A stretch of 11,017 nucleotides of DNA from Oleiagrimonas sp964566965 (GTDB taxonomy: Bacteria > Pseudomonadota > Gammaproteobacteria > Xanthomonadales > Rhodanobacteraceae): assembly GCA_964566965.1 (NCBI GenBank), contig CAZMKO010000078.1, positions 1 through 11,017 on the forward strand, in the 5' to 3' direction. The notes beneath the pieces were generated by a model. The model did not search any database. It was not told the origin of the DNA and saw only the letters and a list, made by a program, of their open reading frames with translations. The translations under genes were made by a program, and so were the position numbers. Positions 1 to 6,335 of the stretch are shown in pieces (position 1 is the stretch's first letter; each line of letters begins with the position of its first letter).

Positions 1-1214
1 TGATCCGGCGCGACCTGCCCTACCGCGTCTACGGCGGCCAGCGCTTCTTCGAGCGTGCCGAAATCAAGGATGCCCTGGCCTACCTGCGCCTGACTGCCAA
101 CCGCCACGACGACGCCGCCTTCGAGCGCGCCGTCAACACCCCGCCGCGCGGCATCGGCGCCCGCACCCTCGACACCCTGCGTCGCCGCGCCCGCGCCGAC
201 CGCAGCTCGATGTGGGAGGCCTCAATGGCTGAACTGATCGGCCATGATCTGGCGGGGCGGGCGAAGAATGCGGTGAAGGGGTTTCTGGCGCTCATTGACG
301 GGTTGGCTCGCGCGATCGCGGGACCCGGAACCCGGGACCCGGGACCCGCAACCAGCGACATCACGTCCAGCAATGGCGCATCGGATTCCGTTGAAAGCGG
401 GATACTGGCACCTGCCACGGACGCCCAACCTCCGAACCCCGAATCCCGAGTCCCGAGTCCCGAACCACTCACCCTGTCCGAACAAGTCGAACACATTCTC
501 ACCACCACCCGCCTGCGCGAGCACTACGAGCGCGACAGCCGCGGCAACGGGGAGGCGCGGGTGGAAAACCTGGACGAACTGGTCAACGTGGCCGATCGTT
601 TCGAATTGTCGGCAGAGGATCTGGAGGCGGGTTTGTCCGAACTGGCGGCTTTCCTGTCGCATGCCGCGCTCGAAGCCGGCGAGGGGCAGGGTCAGGCCGG
701 GGACGATTGCGTACAGCTGATGACGCTGCATTCGGCCAAAGGGCTGGAATTTCCGCACGTGTTTCTGGTCGGCATGGAGGATGGCCTGTTTCCGAGCCAG
801 CGCGCGGTCGAGGAGGATGGGCGCCTGGAGGAGGAGCGCCGGCTGGCCTACGTCGGCATCACGCGCGCCCGCGAAACCCTGACCCTGACCTACGCCGAGC
901 AGCGGCGGTTGCACGGCAGCGAGACGTACGCGCGGCCGTCACGTTTCCTGGGCGAGATACCGCAGGGTCTGGTGCACGAGGTCCGTCCGCGCATCAAGGT
1001 CAGCCGTCCGGCATGGACGAGGCCGGCCCATGCCGCGCTGGACGAGGCCCCCGCCGGCCTGGCGCTGGGCCAGCCGGTGCGCCACCCCACGTTCGGCGAC
1101 GGCGTGATCGTCAGCGCCGAAGGCAGCGGCGCGCACACCCGCGTGCAGGTGAATTTCGCCGACACGGGCAACAAATGGCTGGTGCTGGCATACGCCAACC
1201 TGACCGCCCTGTGA
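1..1214 (+). CDS. uvrD: DNA helicase II UvrD, 5'-truncated by window edge
   Basis: This is the C-terminal two thirds of the superfamily 1A 3'-5' helicase that acts in nucleotide excision and mismatch repair. The frame is open from base 3, and about 403 codons are visible. The first residues (YRVYGGQRFFERAEIKDAL, then NTPPRGIG) match the start of the 2B domain. Motif V (LMTLHSAKGLEFP, about 718-758) and motif VI (EERRLAYVGITRAR, about 831-872) follow and are intact. The end (LGQPVRHPTFGDGVIV...KWLVLAYANL, about 1065-1202) is the small C-terminal Tudor-like domain of UvrD/PcrA. The oddity is codons 321-467, a Gly/Pro/Asp/Ser-rich segment that the E. coli protein lacks as I recall it: E. coli runs from ALAQETA through about three residues to LHVQTDRVI. 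The segment is encoded by short repeats and stays in frame. The gene converges on hemY. Family identity is certain; the effect of the insert is not known. Confidence 0.97.
   Translation, partial: IRRDLPYRVYGGQRFFERAEIKDALAYLRLTANRHDDAAFERAVNTPPRGIGARTLDTLRRRARADRSSMWEASMAELIGHDLAGRAKNAVKGFLALIDGLARAIAGPGTRDPGPATSDITSSNGASDSVESGILAPATDAQPPNPESRVPSPEPLTLSEQVEHILTTTRLREHYERDSRGNGEARVENLDELVNVADRFELSAEDLEAGLSELAAFLSHAALEAGEGQGQAGDDCVQLMTLHSAKGLEFPHVFLVGMEDGLFPSQRAVEEDGRLEEERRLAYVGITRARETLTLTYAEQRRLHGSETYARPSRFLGEIPQGLVHEVRPRIKVSRPAWTRPAHAALDEAPAGLALGQPVRHPTFGDGVIVSAEGSGAHTRVQVNFADTGNKWLVLAYANLTAL
319..466. repeat. Heptanucleotide-repeat element with inverted arms inside uvrD
   Basis: Two arms of five 7-bp units each flank a 78-bp core (354-431). 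The left arm (319-353) reads CGGGACC, CGGAACC, CGGGACC, CGGGACC, CGCAACC. The right arm (432-466) reads CCGAACC, CCGAATC, CCGAGTC, CCGAGTC, CCGAACC. Read on the minus strand, the right arm becomes repeats of CGGGAYT, so the arms are imperfect inverted copies of one family with consensus CGGGAYY. The segment that differs from the uvrD family is about 147 bp (49 codons), so the frame is kept. I recall similar GGGAYTC heptad arrays scattered between genes in Lysobacterales, but I cannot check that here. No open reading frame for a transposase is present. Confidence 0.8.
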
Positions 1215-1280
1215 AAGAAAACGGCGGGTGACGGCACGGACCACGTGGCCGGCCATGCACCCGCCAAACCCCCGCCGTGT
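1212..1280 (-). terminator. Possible intrinsic terminator of the hem operon, in the uvrD/hemY convergent gap
   Basis: On the minus strand, just after the hemY stop, GGCGGGTG (complement of 1258-1265) can pair with CACCCGCC (complement of 1223-1230). GTTTTCTTTC then follows (complement of 1213-1222), a T-rich tail in the right place. The alternative pairing of 1221-1228 with 1271-1278 gives ACGGCGGG/CCCGCCGT. The loop is long (27 nt or more), which weakens the call. The tail overlaps the uvrD stop codon. There is no T-run for transcripts leaving uvrD. Confidence 0.45.
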
Positions 1281-2533
1281 CACTCTTCCAGACGCGGCAT
1301 CCCGTGCGCATCACGCTGTTCACCCATGGGCGCGTCGGCCTGCGCGTCGCCGGCATGACTGCCGGGCAGCGGCTCGACCGGCTCGCCGCGATGCAGGCGC
1401 AGCGCGTTGCGGTAACAGCGTTGCGAGAGCAGCACGTTGTCCTGCCCGGCATAGACCTCGCCCAACGCCTCCCAGGTGGCCGCATCCGGCGCCAGGGCCA
1501 GTGCGCGGCCGAGATACTCGCGGGCCTTGCCCCAGACCTCCAGGCGCGCGCACAGCCGCCCCAGGGTGGACAGCAGGGCCGGATCGTCGGGATGGCGGTC
1601 CAGCCATCCCTCCGCGCGGCGCAGCCGCGGTTCCACATCATCGCCGGCGAGCCATCCCCAGGTGGTCACCAGCCGCGGCGACCACTGCCGCTTCAGGGCG
1701 GCTTCCAGTTCGCCCATGGCGGCCATGGACTGGCCGTACCGGGCCGCCTGCCGCGCATACGCGTCGACCACCTCGGGCTGACGCCGCTGCGCCTTGCCCA
1801 GCGACGCCCACAAATGCTTCAGGGCGTCGCCGTCGGCACTGGCCCTGATCGCCGCCACCACCACGCGGGTCTCCATGGCGACCTGGGCCCGGGCATCGAG
1901 GGCACCACTGTTCAGCAAAGATCCGAGGCCGCTCATGGCGCGCCCGGGCTCACCGGCGTCCAGCGCCGCCCTGACCCATTCCAGCCACCCGGCCGGCGTC
2001 AGCTTGTCGGCGTCGGCCTGCGGCGCCAGCAGGGCCACCGCCTCGGCGGGCCGACCGGCATGGCGCAGCAATCGCGCGCGCTCGCTGCGCGCGGCCATGG
2101 GCACGCTTTCCGAGGCCTTGTCCAGATGGCCGAACGCGGCCGACTCGTCACCGCGTCGCGCCGCGGCCCGCGCCGCGGCCAACGAGGCCGCCCCCTTCTG
2201 CGGAGCATGCCGGGCGGCACGACCGAGCGCGCGCTCGGCAGCGCCGTAATGCCCCTCGGCCAGCAACACCAACCCGGATCGCAGCTGCTTGCGACTGACC
2301 CGGCGATGCCGACGACCCACCGCGCCGAATGGCCAGCGCACCAGGCGCCACAACCAGAACACCACCACCACGACCAGGATCACGATGATCACGGCCGCCA
2401 GCAGCGTGGTCTCCACTTCCCAGCCGCGCAGGCGGATCAGCACATCGCCGGGATCGACAGCCACCCAGTGCCACCCGAACGCGGCCAGGGCCGCCAGCAC
2501 GACCAACCACAATACCCAGCGCCAGATCGTCAT
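1280..2533 (-). CDS. hemY: HemY, membrane TPR protein of the heme operon
   Basis: This 417-residue inner-membrane protein belongs to the proteobacterial HemY family (the TPR protein, not the protoporphyrinogen oxidase that shares the name in Firmicutes). Two N-terminal membrane helices lie at about residues 4-24 and 42-63, with a short loop between them (VDPGDVLIRLRGWEVETT) that is typical of the family. They are followed by a long soluble helical region with tetratricopeptide-like repeats, for example LAEGHYGAAERALGRAA (about 91-107) and a PDAATWEALGEVYAGQDN segment near the end. E. coli HemY is of similar length (about 400 residues). The start overlaps the hemX stop by 4 nt (ATGA), so translation is probably coupled, and GGAGG stands 7 nt upstream. 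Its biochemical role is unsettled; a link to late heme synthesis is inferred from its constant company with hemD and hemX. Confidence 0.93.
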   Translation of the reverse strand: MTIWRWVLWLVVLAALAAFGWHWVAVDPGDVLIRLRGWEVETTLLAAVIIVILVVVVVFWLWRLVRWPFGAVGRRHRRVSRKQLRSGLVLLAEGHYGAAERALGRAARHAPQKGAASLAAARAAARRGDESAAFGHLDKASESVPMAARSERARLLRHAGRPAEAVALLAPQADADKLTPAGWLEWVRAALDAGEPGRAMSGLGSLLNSGALDARAQVAMETRVVVAAIRASADGDALKHLWASLGKAQRRQPEVVDAYARQAARYGQSMAAMGELEAALKRQWSPRLVTTWGWLAGDDVEPRLRRAEGWLDRHPDDPALLSTLGRLCARLEVWGKAREYLGRALALAPDAATWEALGEVYAGQDNVLLSQRCYRNALRLHRGEPVEPLPGSHAGDAQADAPMGEQRDAHGMPRLEE

Positions 2534-3726
2534 GATGTCGCCTCCGCCGGGGCGGCGGCGCTGCCGGCCGCCGCCGGATGCACCGCGGCATCACCGGTGT
2601 CGTCATCGCCGGCGCGCGTCGAATCGGCATCCGTGGCGGGCGCCGCGTCACGCACACCGCGCAGGTTGCCCAGGGCCTGCAGCGCCTTGCCCAGATGCAC
2701 CGTGCCGGCATGCATGGGCTGTTTCAGCAGGCCGGCCAGATCCGCACGCGCTTTTTGCACGCCGGCGTCGGCGGTGTCGAAATCGTGCTGCAGACGACCG
2801 GTGGCCTCACGCAATGCCCGTGTGGCGGCATCGGTATCCCAGGCCAGCAAGGCGGCCTGGGCCTGGGCCAGATCCAGCGCCGTCAACTGCCGTGCCATGC
2901 GGCCACTGGCACGTGCCGACGCCGAGGCATCCTGGCGACGCACCACCACCGTCGTGGCCAGGCCGTGCCAGACGCGTTGCCAGAAACCGCCAGCCGTGGC
3001 GGCCGGTTGCTTGTCGGTCTCGCCTTTCAAGGGCCACGTGTCGACATCACGACGCAGACGGGCCACCGTTTCCAGCGCCCGATGGCGCGTCGCCGGGCGA
3101 CTGTCCCGAAGCGCCTGGCGCTCGGCGCGCACGTTCTCGATCACGTCGTCGAGCTCCGGATCGTCGGCCGCGACGAGACTTTTCTCGGCGTGGGTGTAGG
3201 CCTTCACGGCGCCGTCCACGTCACCGAACAGCTCCTGGCGTTGCTGGCCCAGACGCAGCAGCAAGGCCACCTGATCGAGCAGGGCCGCCTCGCGTCCGTC
3301 ACGGCGATGACGAGCCAGCGAGGCAACGGCATCCTCCAGGCCGCCGACGCGCCGCGACAGGCCGCTCATCTTCTGATTCAGCTCGGCACGTGCCGAGTCC
3401 AGCGCATGCCCGGCCTTGTCCTGGCCCGCACGGGCGGCGTCGCGCACCGAGTTCAGGCGCTTGTCCAGTGCCGACACTTGGGCCTCGACACGACTATTTG
3501 CCTGACGCGCCGAGTCATCACCCTGGCGCGCCTGCCACCACTGCCAGCCGGCCCATGCCAAGGCCACCAGGGCGAGCAGCAAGGCCAGCACGGCAATGCC
3601 GCCGCCTCCGGATTTGTCCTTGCGGCGTGGCGCGCGTGGTGGCGGCGCCGGTTGGCGCGGCGGCGGCGCGCCGGCCGGCGGGGTGGATGGCGAACCGGTT
3701 TCGGAGTGGGCAGGTTTTTCGCTCAT
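2530..3726 (-). CDS. hemX: HemX, membrane protein of the heme operon
   Basis: This 398-residue member of the HemX family (formerly DUF513) is close in length to E. coli HemX (about 390). A cytoplasmic Pro-rich tail with a basic patch (about 1-38) leads into one membrane helix (about 43-65, ending in WAGWQWWQ). A predicted coiled coil follows (about 72-140, SRVEAQVSALDKRLNSV onward), then a helical domain with the family's conserved features (LLRLGQQRQELFGDVDGAVKAY, about 156-177). The last 35 or so residues are Ala/Asp-rich and look disordered. Databases often label this family uroporphyrinogen-III C-methyltransferase. I see no SAM-binding methyltransferase domain, so that name is probably inherited from a fusion or from operon context. 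It sits 47 nt after hemD and overlaps hemY by 4 nt. Its function beyond association with heme synthesis is not established. Confidence 0.92.
   Translation of the reverse strand: MSEKPAHSETGSPSTPPAGAPPPRQPAPPPRAPRRKDKSGGGGIAVLALLLALVALAWAGWQWWQARQGDDSARQANSRVEAQVSALDKRLNSVRDAARAGQDKAGHALDSARAELNQKMSGLSRRVGGLEDAVASLARHRRDGREAALLDQVALLLRLGQQRQELFGDVDGAVKAYTHAEKSLVAADDPELDDVIENVRAERQALRDSRPATRHRALETVARLRRDVDTWPLKGETDKQPAATAGGFWQRVWHGLATTVVVRRQDASASARASGRMARQLTALDLAQAQAALLAWDTDAATRALREATGRLQHDFDTADAGVQKARADLAGLLKQPMHAGTVHLGKALQALGNLRGVRDAAPATDADSTRAGDDDTGDAAVHPAAAGSAAAPAEATS
2541..2545 (-). promoter_or_regulatory. Ribosome binding site of hemY
   Basis: GGAGG on the minus strand lies 7 nt before the hemY ATG, inside the last codons of hemX. 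It supports the ATG at 2533 as the true start and the coupled hemX-hemY arrangement. Confidence 0.75.
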
Positions 3727-3732
3727 GATTCC

Positions 3733-3738
3733 ATGCTA
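3733..3738 (-). promoter_or_regulatory. TAGCAT -10-like element, 6 nt before the hemX start
   Basis: On the minus strand TAGCAT is followed by six bases and then the hemX ATG, the spacing expected of a leaderless transcript that begins at the A of ATG. No good -35 is seen: the best candidate, TTCACC, is only 13 nt upstream. It could be an internal promoter within the hem operon, or chance. Confidence 0.35.
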
Positions 3739-3773
3739 TCCCGAATGACGGGGTGAACGTGGCCGCGGCCCGC

Positions 3774-4550
3774 TCACCCGGTTGATGCGTGCAACTGCAC
3801 GGTTTTCCCCAGAAGATCCGCGGACAGGGCCGAAGCCGCCACACTGACGCGACAAAATCCCGCCTGCCCGGCCAACTGTTGTATACGCCGACTGCTGACC
3901 ACGGCATGAGTCGCCAGCAGGCGTGCCCGGCTTTCGGCGCCCAGCGCCTGCTGCAGGCAGCGCAATGTTTCGGCGCTGGACAACAGGGTATAGGCGACGC
4001 CATGCAGGTGGGCCAGGATCCGGGCATGGCGCGCATCCAGGCGCGCCGGCACACGACGGTACACATGGACGCGCGACAACCGCGCGCCGCGTGTCGCGAT
4101 CTCGCGCTGCAGCACACCGCGCCCGCCCGGCGCGCCGACCACCGCCACGCGCCGATCGCGGAGCCGGCACAGGCGCGGGTGCGCCAGCAGGCCTTCACTG
4201 TCCTGGGTCGTGGACGGCAGCAACACGTCGCGCACTCCGTGCCGGACCAGGGCGGCGGCCGTGCCGCGCCCCACGGTGGCGATGCAAGCCCGGCCACGCA
4301 GCGGCGCCAGCCGCGCGGCAAACTGCACCGCCGCCGGACTGGTGAAGACCACCAGATCGCCCGCCAGCGCCGCGCGCAGCGCCGTCGTCGCGGCGGCGGC
4401 ATCCACGGCGGGACGCAGGGCCACACCAGGCAACAGCCGTGCCTCGCCCCCGCACGCGCGCACGCGTGCCGCCAGGGCCTGTCCGTGACCGACCGGCCGG
4501 GTAATCAGCACGCTGGCCCCGGCCAATGCTGCGGAAATTCTGGAACCCAT
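3774..4550 (-). CDS. hemD: Uroporphyrinogen-III synthase HemD
   Basis: This enzyme closes hydroxymethylbilane with inversion of ring D to give uroporphyrinogen III, the precursor of heme, siroheme and cobalamin; it is cytosolic. The 258 residues match the family's usual 245-270. Landmarks are VLITRP (14-19), VFTSPAAVQF (68-77), VGRGTAAAL (93-101), DSEGLL (117-122), GAPGGRGVL (139-147), VYRR with the conserved Tyr164, and SSAETLR (191-197). Together they outline the two Rossmann-like lobes with the active-site cleft between them. In most gammaproteobacteria hemC lies directly upstream. Here hemD is the first gene of its operon and a divergent thioesterase gene lies 68 bp away, so hemC must be elsewhere. 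The start is placed at the ATG at 4550, because a -10-like TAGCAT stands 6 nt before it and the VLITRP strand follows at the usual distance. Confidence 0.94.
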   Translation of the reverse strand: MGSRISAALAGASVLITRPVGHGQALAARVRACGGEARLLPGVALRPAVDAAAATTALRAALAGDLVVFTSPAAVQFAARLAPLRGRACIATVGRGTAAALVRHGVRDVLLPSTTQDSEGLLAHPRLCRLRDRRVAVVGAPGGRGVLQREIATRGARLSRVHVYRRVPARLDARHARILAHLHGVAYTLLSSAETLRCLQQALGAESRARLLATHAVVSSRRIQQLAGQAGFCRVSVAASALSADLLGKTVQLHASTG

Positions 4551-4556
4551 GCACCG

Positions 4557-4562
4557 ATGCTA
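4557..4562 (-). promoter_or_regulatory. TAGCAT -10-like element for a leaderless hemD transcript
   Basis: The minus strand reads TAGCAT, six bases, then the hemD ATG. This matches a TANNNT -10 with transcription starting at or next to the start codon. The -35 region is weak (GCAACC at 17 bp). No Shine-Dalgarno sequence precedes the ATG, which fits leaderless initiation. Confidence 0.45.
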
Positions 4563-4581
4563 CCGCGAATCGCCGCCCCGG

Positions 4582-4610
4582 TTGCCGCGCGAGGCCGACC
4601 CGGGCAGACT
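4582..4610 (+). promoter_or_regulatory. Possible promoter of the YiiD-type thioesterase gene
   Basis: TTGCCG (4582-4587), a 17-nt spacer, and CAGACT (4605-4610) lie just before the ATG at 4619, which would give a near-leaderless mRNA. The -35 matches consensus at 4 of 6 positions but the -10 at only 3 of 6. It overlaps the hemD promoter region on the other strand, so the two may compete. Confidence 0.3.
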
Positions 4611-4618
4611 CTGCCGGC

Positions 4619-5116
4619 ATGAAAAACCTCCCCGAACCCGCCCGCGCGCTGCAGGCCCTGATCGAGCGAAGCATTCCCCTGGCCCGCCACATCGGCCTGG
4701 CCATCTGCCACTGGGACGGCCGCGCGCTCACCGCGCGGGCGCCGCTGACACCGAACATCAATGACAAGGGCTGCGCCTTCGGCGGATCACTGGCCAGCAC
4801 CATGACATTGGCCGCCTGGTCGCTGGTGACGCTTCTGACCGATGCCGAGGGCCTGGACGGCGACATTTTCGTGGCGCGCAGCCAGGTCGCCTACCTGGCT
4901 CCGGTGTGGTCGGACTTCGAAGCCCACGCCGAATGTCTCGACGCGGCCGACGTGCCGGTCTTTCTGGATACCCTGCGCCGCCGCGGCAAGGCCGGTATCA
5001 AGGTGGCCTGCCGCGTGCGTGAATGCGGCAGCGAGCGCGATTGCGCCACGCTGGAGGCCCGCTTCGTGGCCAAACGACGCGACGGCACCACGCCCCCGCT
5101 CGCGGCCGGCACGTGA
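4619..5116 (+). CDS. YiiD C-terminal-type hotdog thioesterase, stand-alone
   Basis: This 165-residue protein matches the thioesterase domain found at the C terminus of E. coli YiiD, where it is fused to a GNAT acetyltransferase. Here it stands alone. The signature is PLTPNINDKGCAFGGS (residues 42-57), followed by a helix (TMTLAAWSLVTLL) and strands such as IFVARSQVAYLAPV (83-96), the layout of a hotdog fold. Acyl-CoA or acyl-carrier-protein thioester hydrolysis is the likely activity; the substrate is unknown. The frame stays open back to an ATG at 4526, but that start would overlap hemD, and its 31 extra residues (Arg/Pro-rich) do not look like the family. The ATG at 4619 (MKNLPEPARALQ) is therefore preferred. 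It diverges from hemD, and the lipoprotein gene follows 71 nt later. Confidence 0.85.
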   Translation: MKNLPEPARALQALIERSIPLARHIGLAICHWDGRALTARAPLTPNINDKGCAFGGSLASTMTLAAWSLVTLLTDAEGLDGDIFVARSQVAYLAPVWSDFEAHAECLDAADVPVFLDTLRRRGKAGIKVACRVRECGSERDCATLEARFVAKRRDGTTPPLAAGT

Positions 5117-5174
5117 AGCCGGCCACGGCGCGCCGCGCACGAATGCGCCAGAATGGTTCCCTCATCGTGCCCGG

Positions 5175-5182
5175 ACGGGGGA
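5175..5182 (+). promoter_or_regulatory. Ribosome binding site deciding the GTG start of the lipoprotein
   Basis: ACGGGGGA ends 5 nt before the GTG at 5188, a purine-rich stretch at normal Shine-Dalgarno spacing. The alternative ATG at 5212 is preceded by pyrimidine-rich sequence without such a site. Confidence 0.5.
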
Positions 5183-5187
5183 ATCAC

Positions 5188-5616
5188 GTGTCACGCCCAC
5201 GACTCATCATCATGACCCTGGTACTGGCGTTGCTGGCCGGCTGCGCCGGAAACAAGCGCAGCGACAGCCTCACCGCCACCCTGAACGCTTACCAGTCGAC
5301 CGTGCGCTGGGGAAGCTTCCAACGCGCGCTGGAATTCGTGTCGCCGGAATACCGCGAGGCGCACCCGCTCGGCGCCATCGACCAGGCCCGCTACCAGCAG
5401 GTCCGCGTGGTCGGCTACGACGAAGGCGGCGGCCCGGTGGCCGTGGCCGACGGCGAAGTGCGCCAGGCCGTGAAAATCGGCCTGGTCAATGTGCACACGC
5501 AGCGCGAGCGCTTCGTGCTCGACCAGCAGATCTGGAAGTGGGACGCCGACGCCGGCCGCTGGTGGTTGACCACCGGCCTGCCGGATATCGCCACCGACGA
5601 CGGGGCAGCCGAATAG
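5188..5616 (+). CDS. Small predicted lipoprotein, function unknown
   Basis: This is a 142-residue protein from a GTG start. The N terminus is a lipoprotein signal: basic SRPR, a hydrophobic run (LIIMTLVLAL), then the lipobox LAGC with Cys at residue 21, so the mature protein should be lipidated and exported. Residue +2 is Ala and +3 Gly, which does not suggest inner-membrane retention by the Asp+2 rule. The mature part starts as a helix (DSLTATLNAYQSTVRWGSFQRALEFVSPEY) and continues into strands with several Trp residues (QQIWKWDADAGRWWLTTGLP). That is reminiscent of small alpha+beta cone-like folds, but I cannot assign a family. GTG at 5188 is chosen because ACGGGGGA precedes it at good spacing and the signal peptide begins at once. 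The internal ATG at 5212 would drop the charged n-region. Confidence 0.8.
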   Translation: MSRPRLIIMTLVLALLAGCAGNKRSDSLTATLNAYQSTVRWGSFQRALEFVSPEYREAHPLGAIDQARYQQVRVVGYDEGGGPVAVADGEVRQAVKIGLVNVHTQRERFVLDQQIWKWDADAGRWWLTTGLPDIATDDGAAE

Positions 5617-5694
5617 CACCGCGTGCACCTGTTCGCGTGCATGCTTTCCGGGCCAGGGTGTCGTCGTCCGGGAGGCTGCCCGGGCGGATCATGA

Positions 5695-5723
5695 TTGAAT
5701 CCGGCACGGGCGTCACGGATAAT
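5695..5723 (+). promoter_or_regulatory. Sigma70-type promoter of the rhodanese gene
   Basis: TTGAAT (5695-5700) and GATAAT (5718-5723) are separated by exactly 17 bp; they match consensus at 4 of 6 and 5 of 6 positions. Transcription would begin near 5730 and leave a leader of about 28 nt before the ATG at 5759. It is the best promoter match in the window, in a 142-bp gap otherwise without genes. Confidence 0.65.
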
Positions 5724-5758
5724 GCACGGTTTGCACCGCGCCCGCACGGGGTCCCCTG

Positions 5759-6202
5759 ATGAGCGAGTTTTTCCACCGCCTGCCCGAATTCGTCGGCAAC
5801 CACGTCTGGCTCAGCCTGCTGTTCGTGATCCTCCTGATCGGATTGATCGGCGGCGAACTGATGCGTTTCGGACGCAAGTACAAGACGCTGAACCCCGGCG
5901 CCCTGACCCTGCTGATCAACCGCGAGGACGCCCTGGTGGTGGACCTGTCCAGCTACGCGGATTTCGAGAAGGCCCACATCCCCGGCGCCCGCCACGTCGC
6001 CATGAGCCAGTTCGATCCCGAGAACAAGGATCTGGCCAAGGTTCGCGATCTGCCGGTGGTGGTGGTGTGCAAGGATGGCCGCGCCTCGGCCAAGGCCGCC
6101 CAGCGCCTGGTCAAGGCCGGTTTCCAGAAGGTGCATACGCTGGGAGGCGGCATGCTCGCCTGGAAGCAGGCGCAATTGCCGATGGCCAAGGGCAAGAAAT
6201 AG
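5759..6202 (+). CDS. yibN: Membrane-anchored rhodanese-domain protein (YibN type)
   Basis: This 147-residue protein has one N-terminal membrane helix (about 14-34, HVWLSLLFVILLIGLIGG) and a cytoplasmic rhodanese domain. The domain shows NREDALVVDLSSYADFEKAHIPGARHV (54-80) and the active-site loop CKDGRAS (104-110) with the catalytic Cys104, then GFQKVHTLGGGMLAWKQAQLP, the usual C-terminal end of the fold. Architecture and length match E. coli YibN (143 residues). Family members with this Cys can carry persulfide sulfur; the acceptor here is unknown. In enterobacteria yibN precedes grxC and secB; here it stands alone between its own promoter and a strong terminator. The start codon overlaps an upstream TGA (TGATG) that belongs to no gene I would call. 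Confidence 0.9.
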   Translation: MSEFFHRLPEFVGNHVWLSLLFVILLIGLIGGELMRFGRKYKTLNPGALTLLINREDALVVDLSSYADFEKAHIPGARHVAMSQFDPENKDLAKVRDLPVVVVCKDGRASAKAAQRLVKAGFQKVHTLGGGMLAWKQAQLPMAKGKK

Positions 6203-6267
6203 GCTCCCGCCGGTGACGACGGGCGACGCGGTGGTCGCATGCCGTGTCGGCCCGCGGAATCGGCATG

Positions 6268-6305
6268 AACAACGGGCGCAGGATCATCCTGCGCCCGTTG
6301 TTTTT
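6268..6305 (+). terminator. Strong intrinsic terminator of the rhodanese gene
   Basis: A perfect stem of about 16 bp runs from 6268-6283 to 6287-6302 (core AACGGGCGCAGGA with TCCTGCGCCCGTT) around the 3-nt loop TCA. It runs straight into TTTTT (6301-6305). On the minus strand no comparable T-run follows, so it should act on the rhodanese transcript only. Confidence 0.92.
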
Positions 6306-6319
6306 GGGTTTCATCCGCG

Positions 6320-6335
6320 CGTGACGAGCGTCACG
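6320..6335. promoter_or_regulatory. CRP/Clp-like palindrome
   Basis: CGTGA-N6-TCACG matches the CRP-family operator TGTGA-N6-TCACA except for the outermost base of each arm. A further GTGA half site follows at 6337-6340. It lies between two convergent gene ends rather than in front of a gene, so regulatory function is doubtful. Confidence 0.25.

Noticed and set aside
319..466. CRISPR array in the repetitive part of uvrD
   Set aside because: The units are contiguous 7-mers without spacers, in two opposite blocks, and are translated as part of uvrD.
1277..3199. Very long plus-strand open frame (640 codons) opposite hemY and hemX
   Set aside because: It is the antisense of two well-supported family proteins. 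Its translation is His/Gln/Arg/Gly-rich without any domain, as expected of the antisense of GC-rich genes.
2530..3726. HemX as uroporphyrinogen-III C-methyltransferase
   Set aside because: No SAM-binding methyltransferase motifs are present; the protein is one membrane helix, a coiled coil and a helical domain. The label appears to come from operon context or fusions.
4526..4618. N-terminal extension of the YiiD-type thioesterase from an upstream ATG
   Set aside because: The 31 added residues (Arg/Pro-rich) would overlap the hemD start and have no family resemblance; the ATG at 4619 begins right at the domain.
5023..5187. Longer N terminus for the lipoprotein gene
   Set aside because: It would overlap the thioesterase gene out of frame and bury the signal peptide and lipobox more than 50 residues inside the protein.
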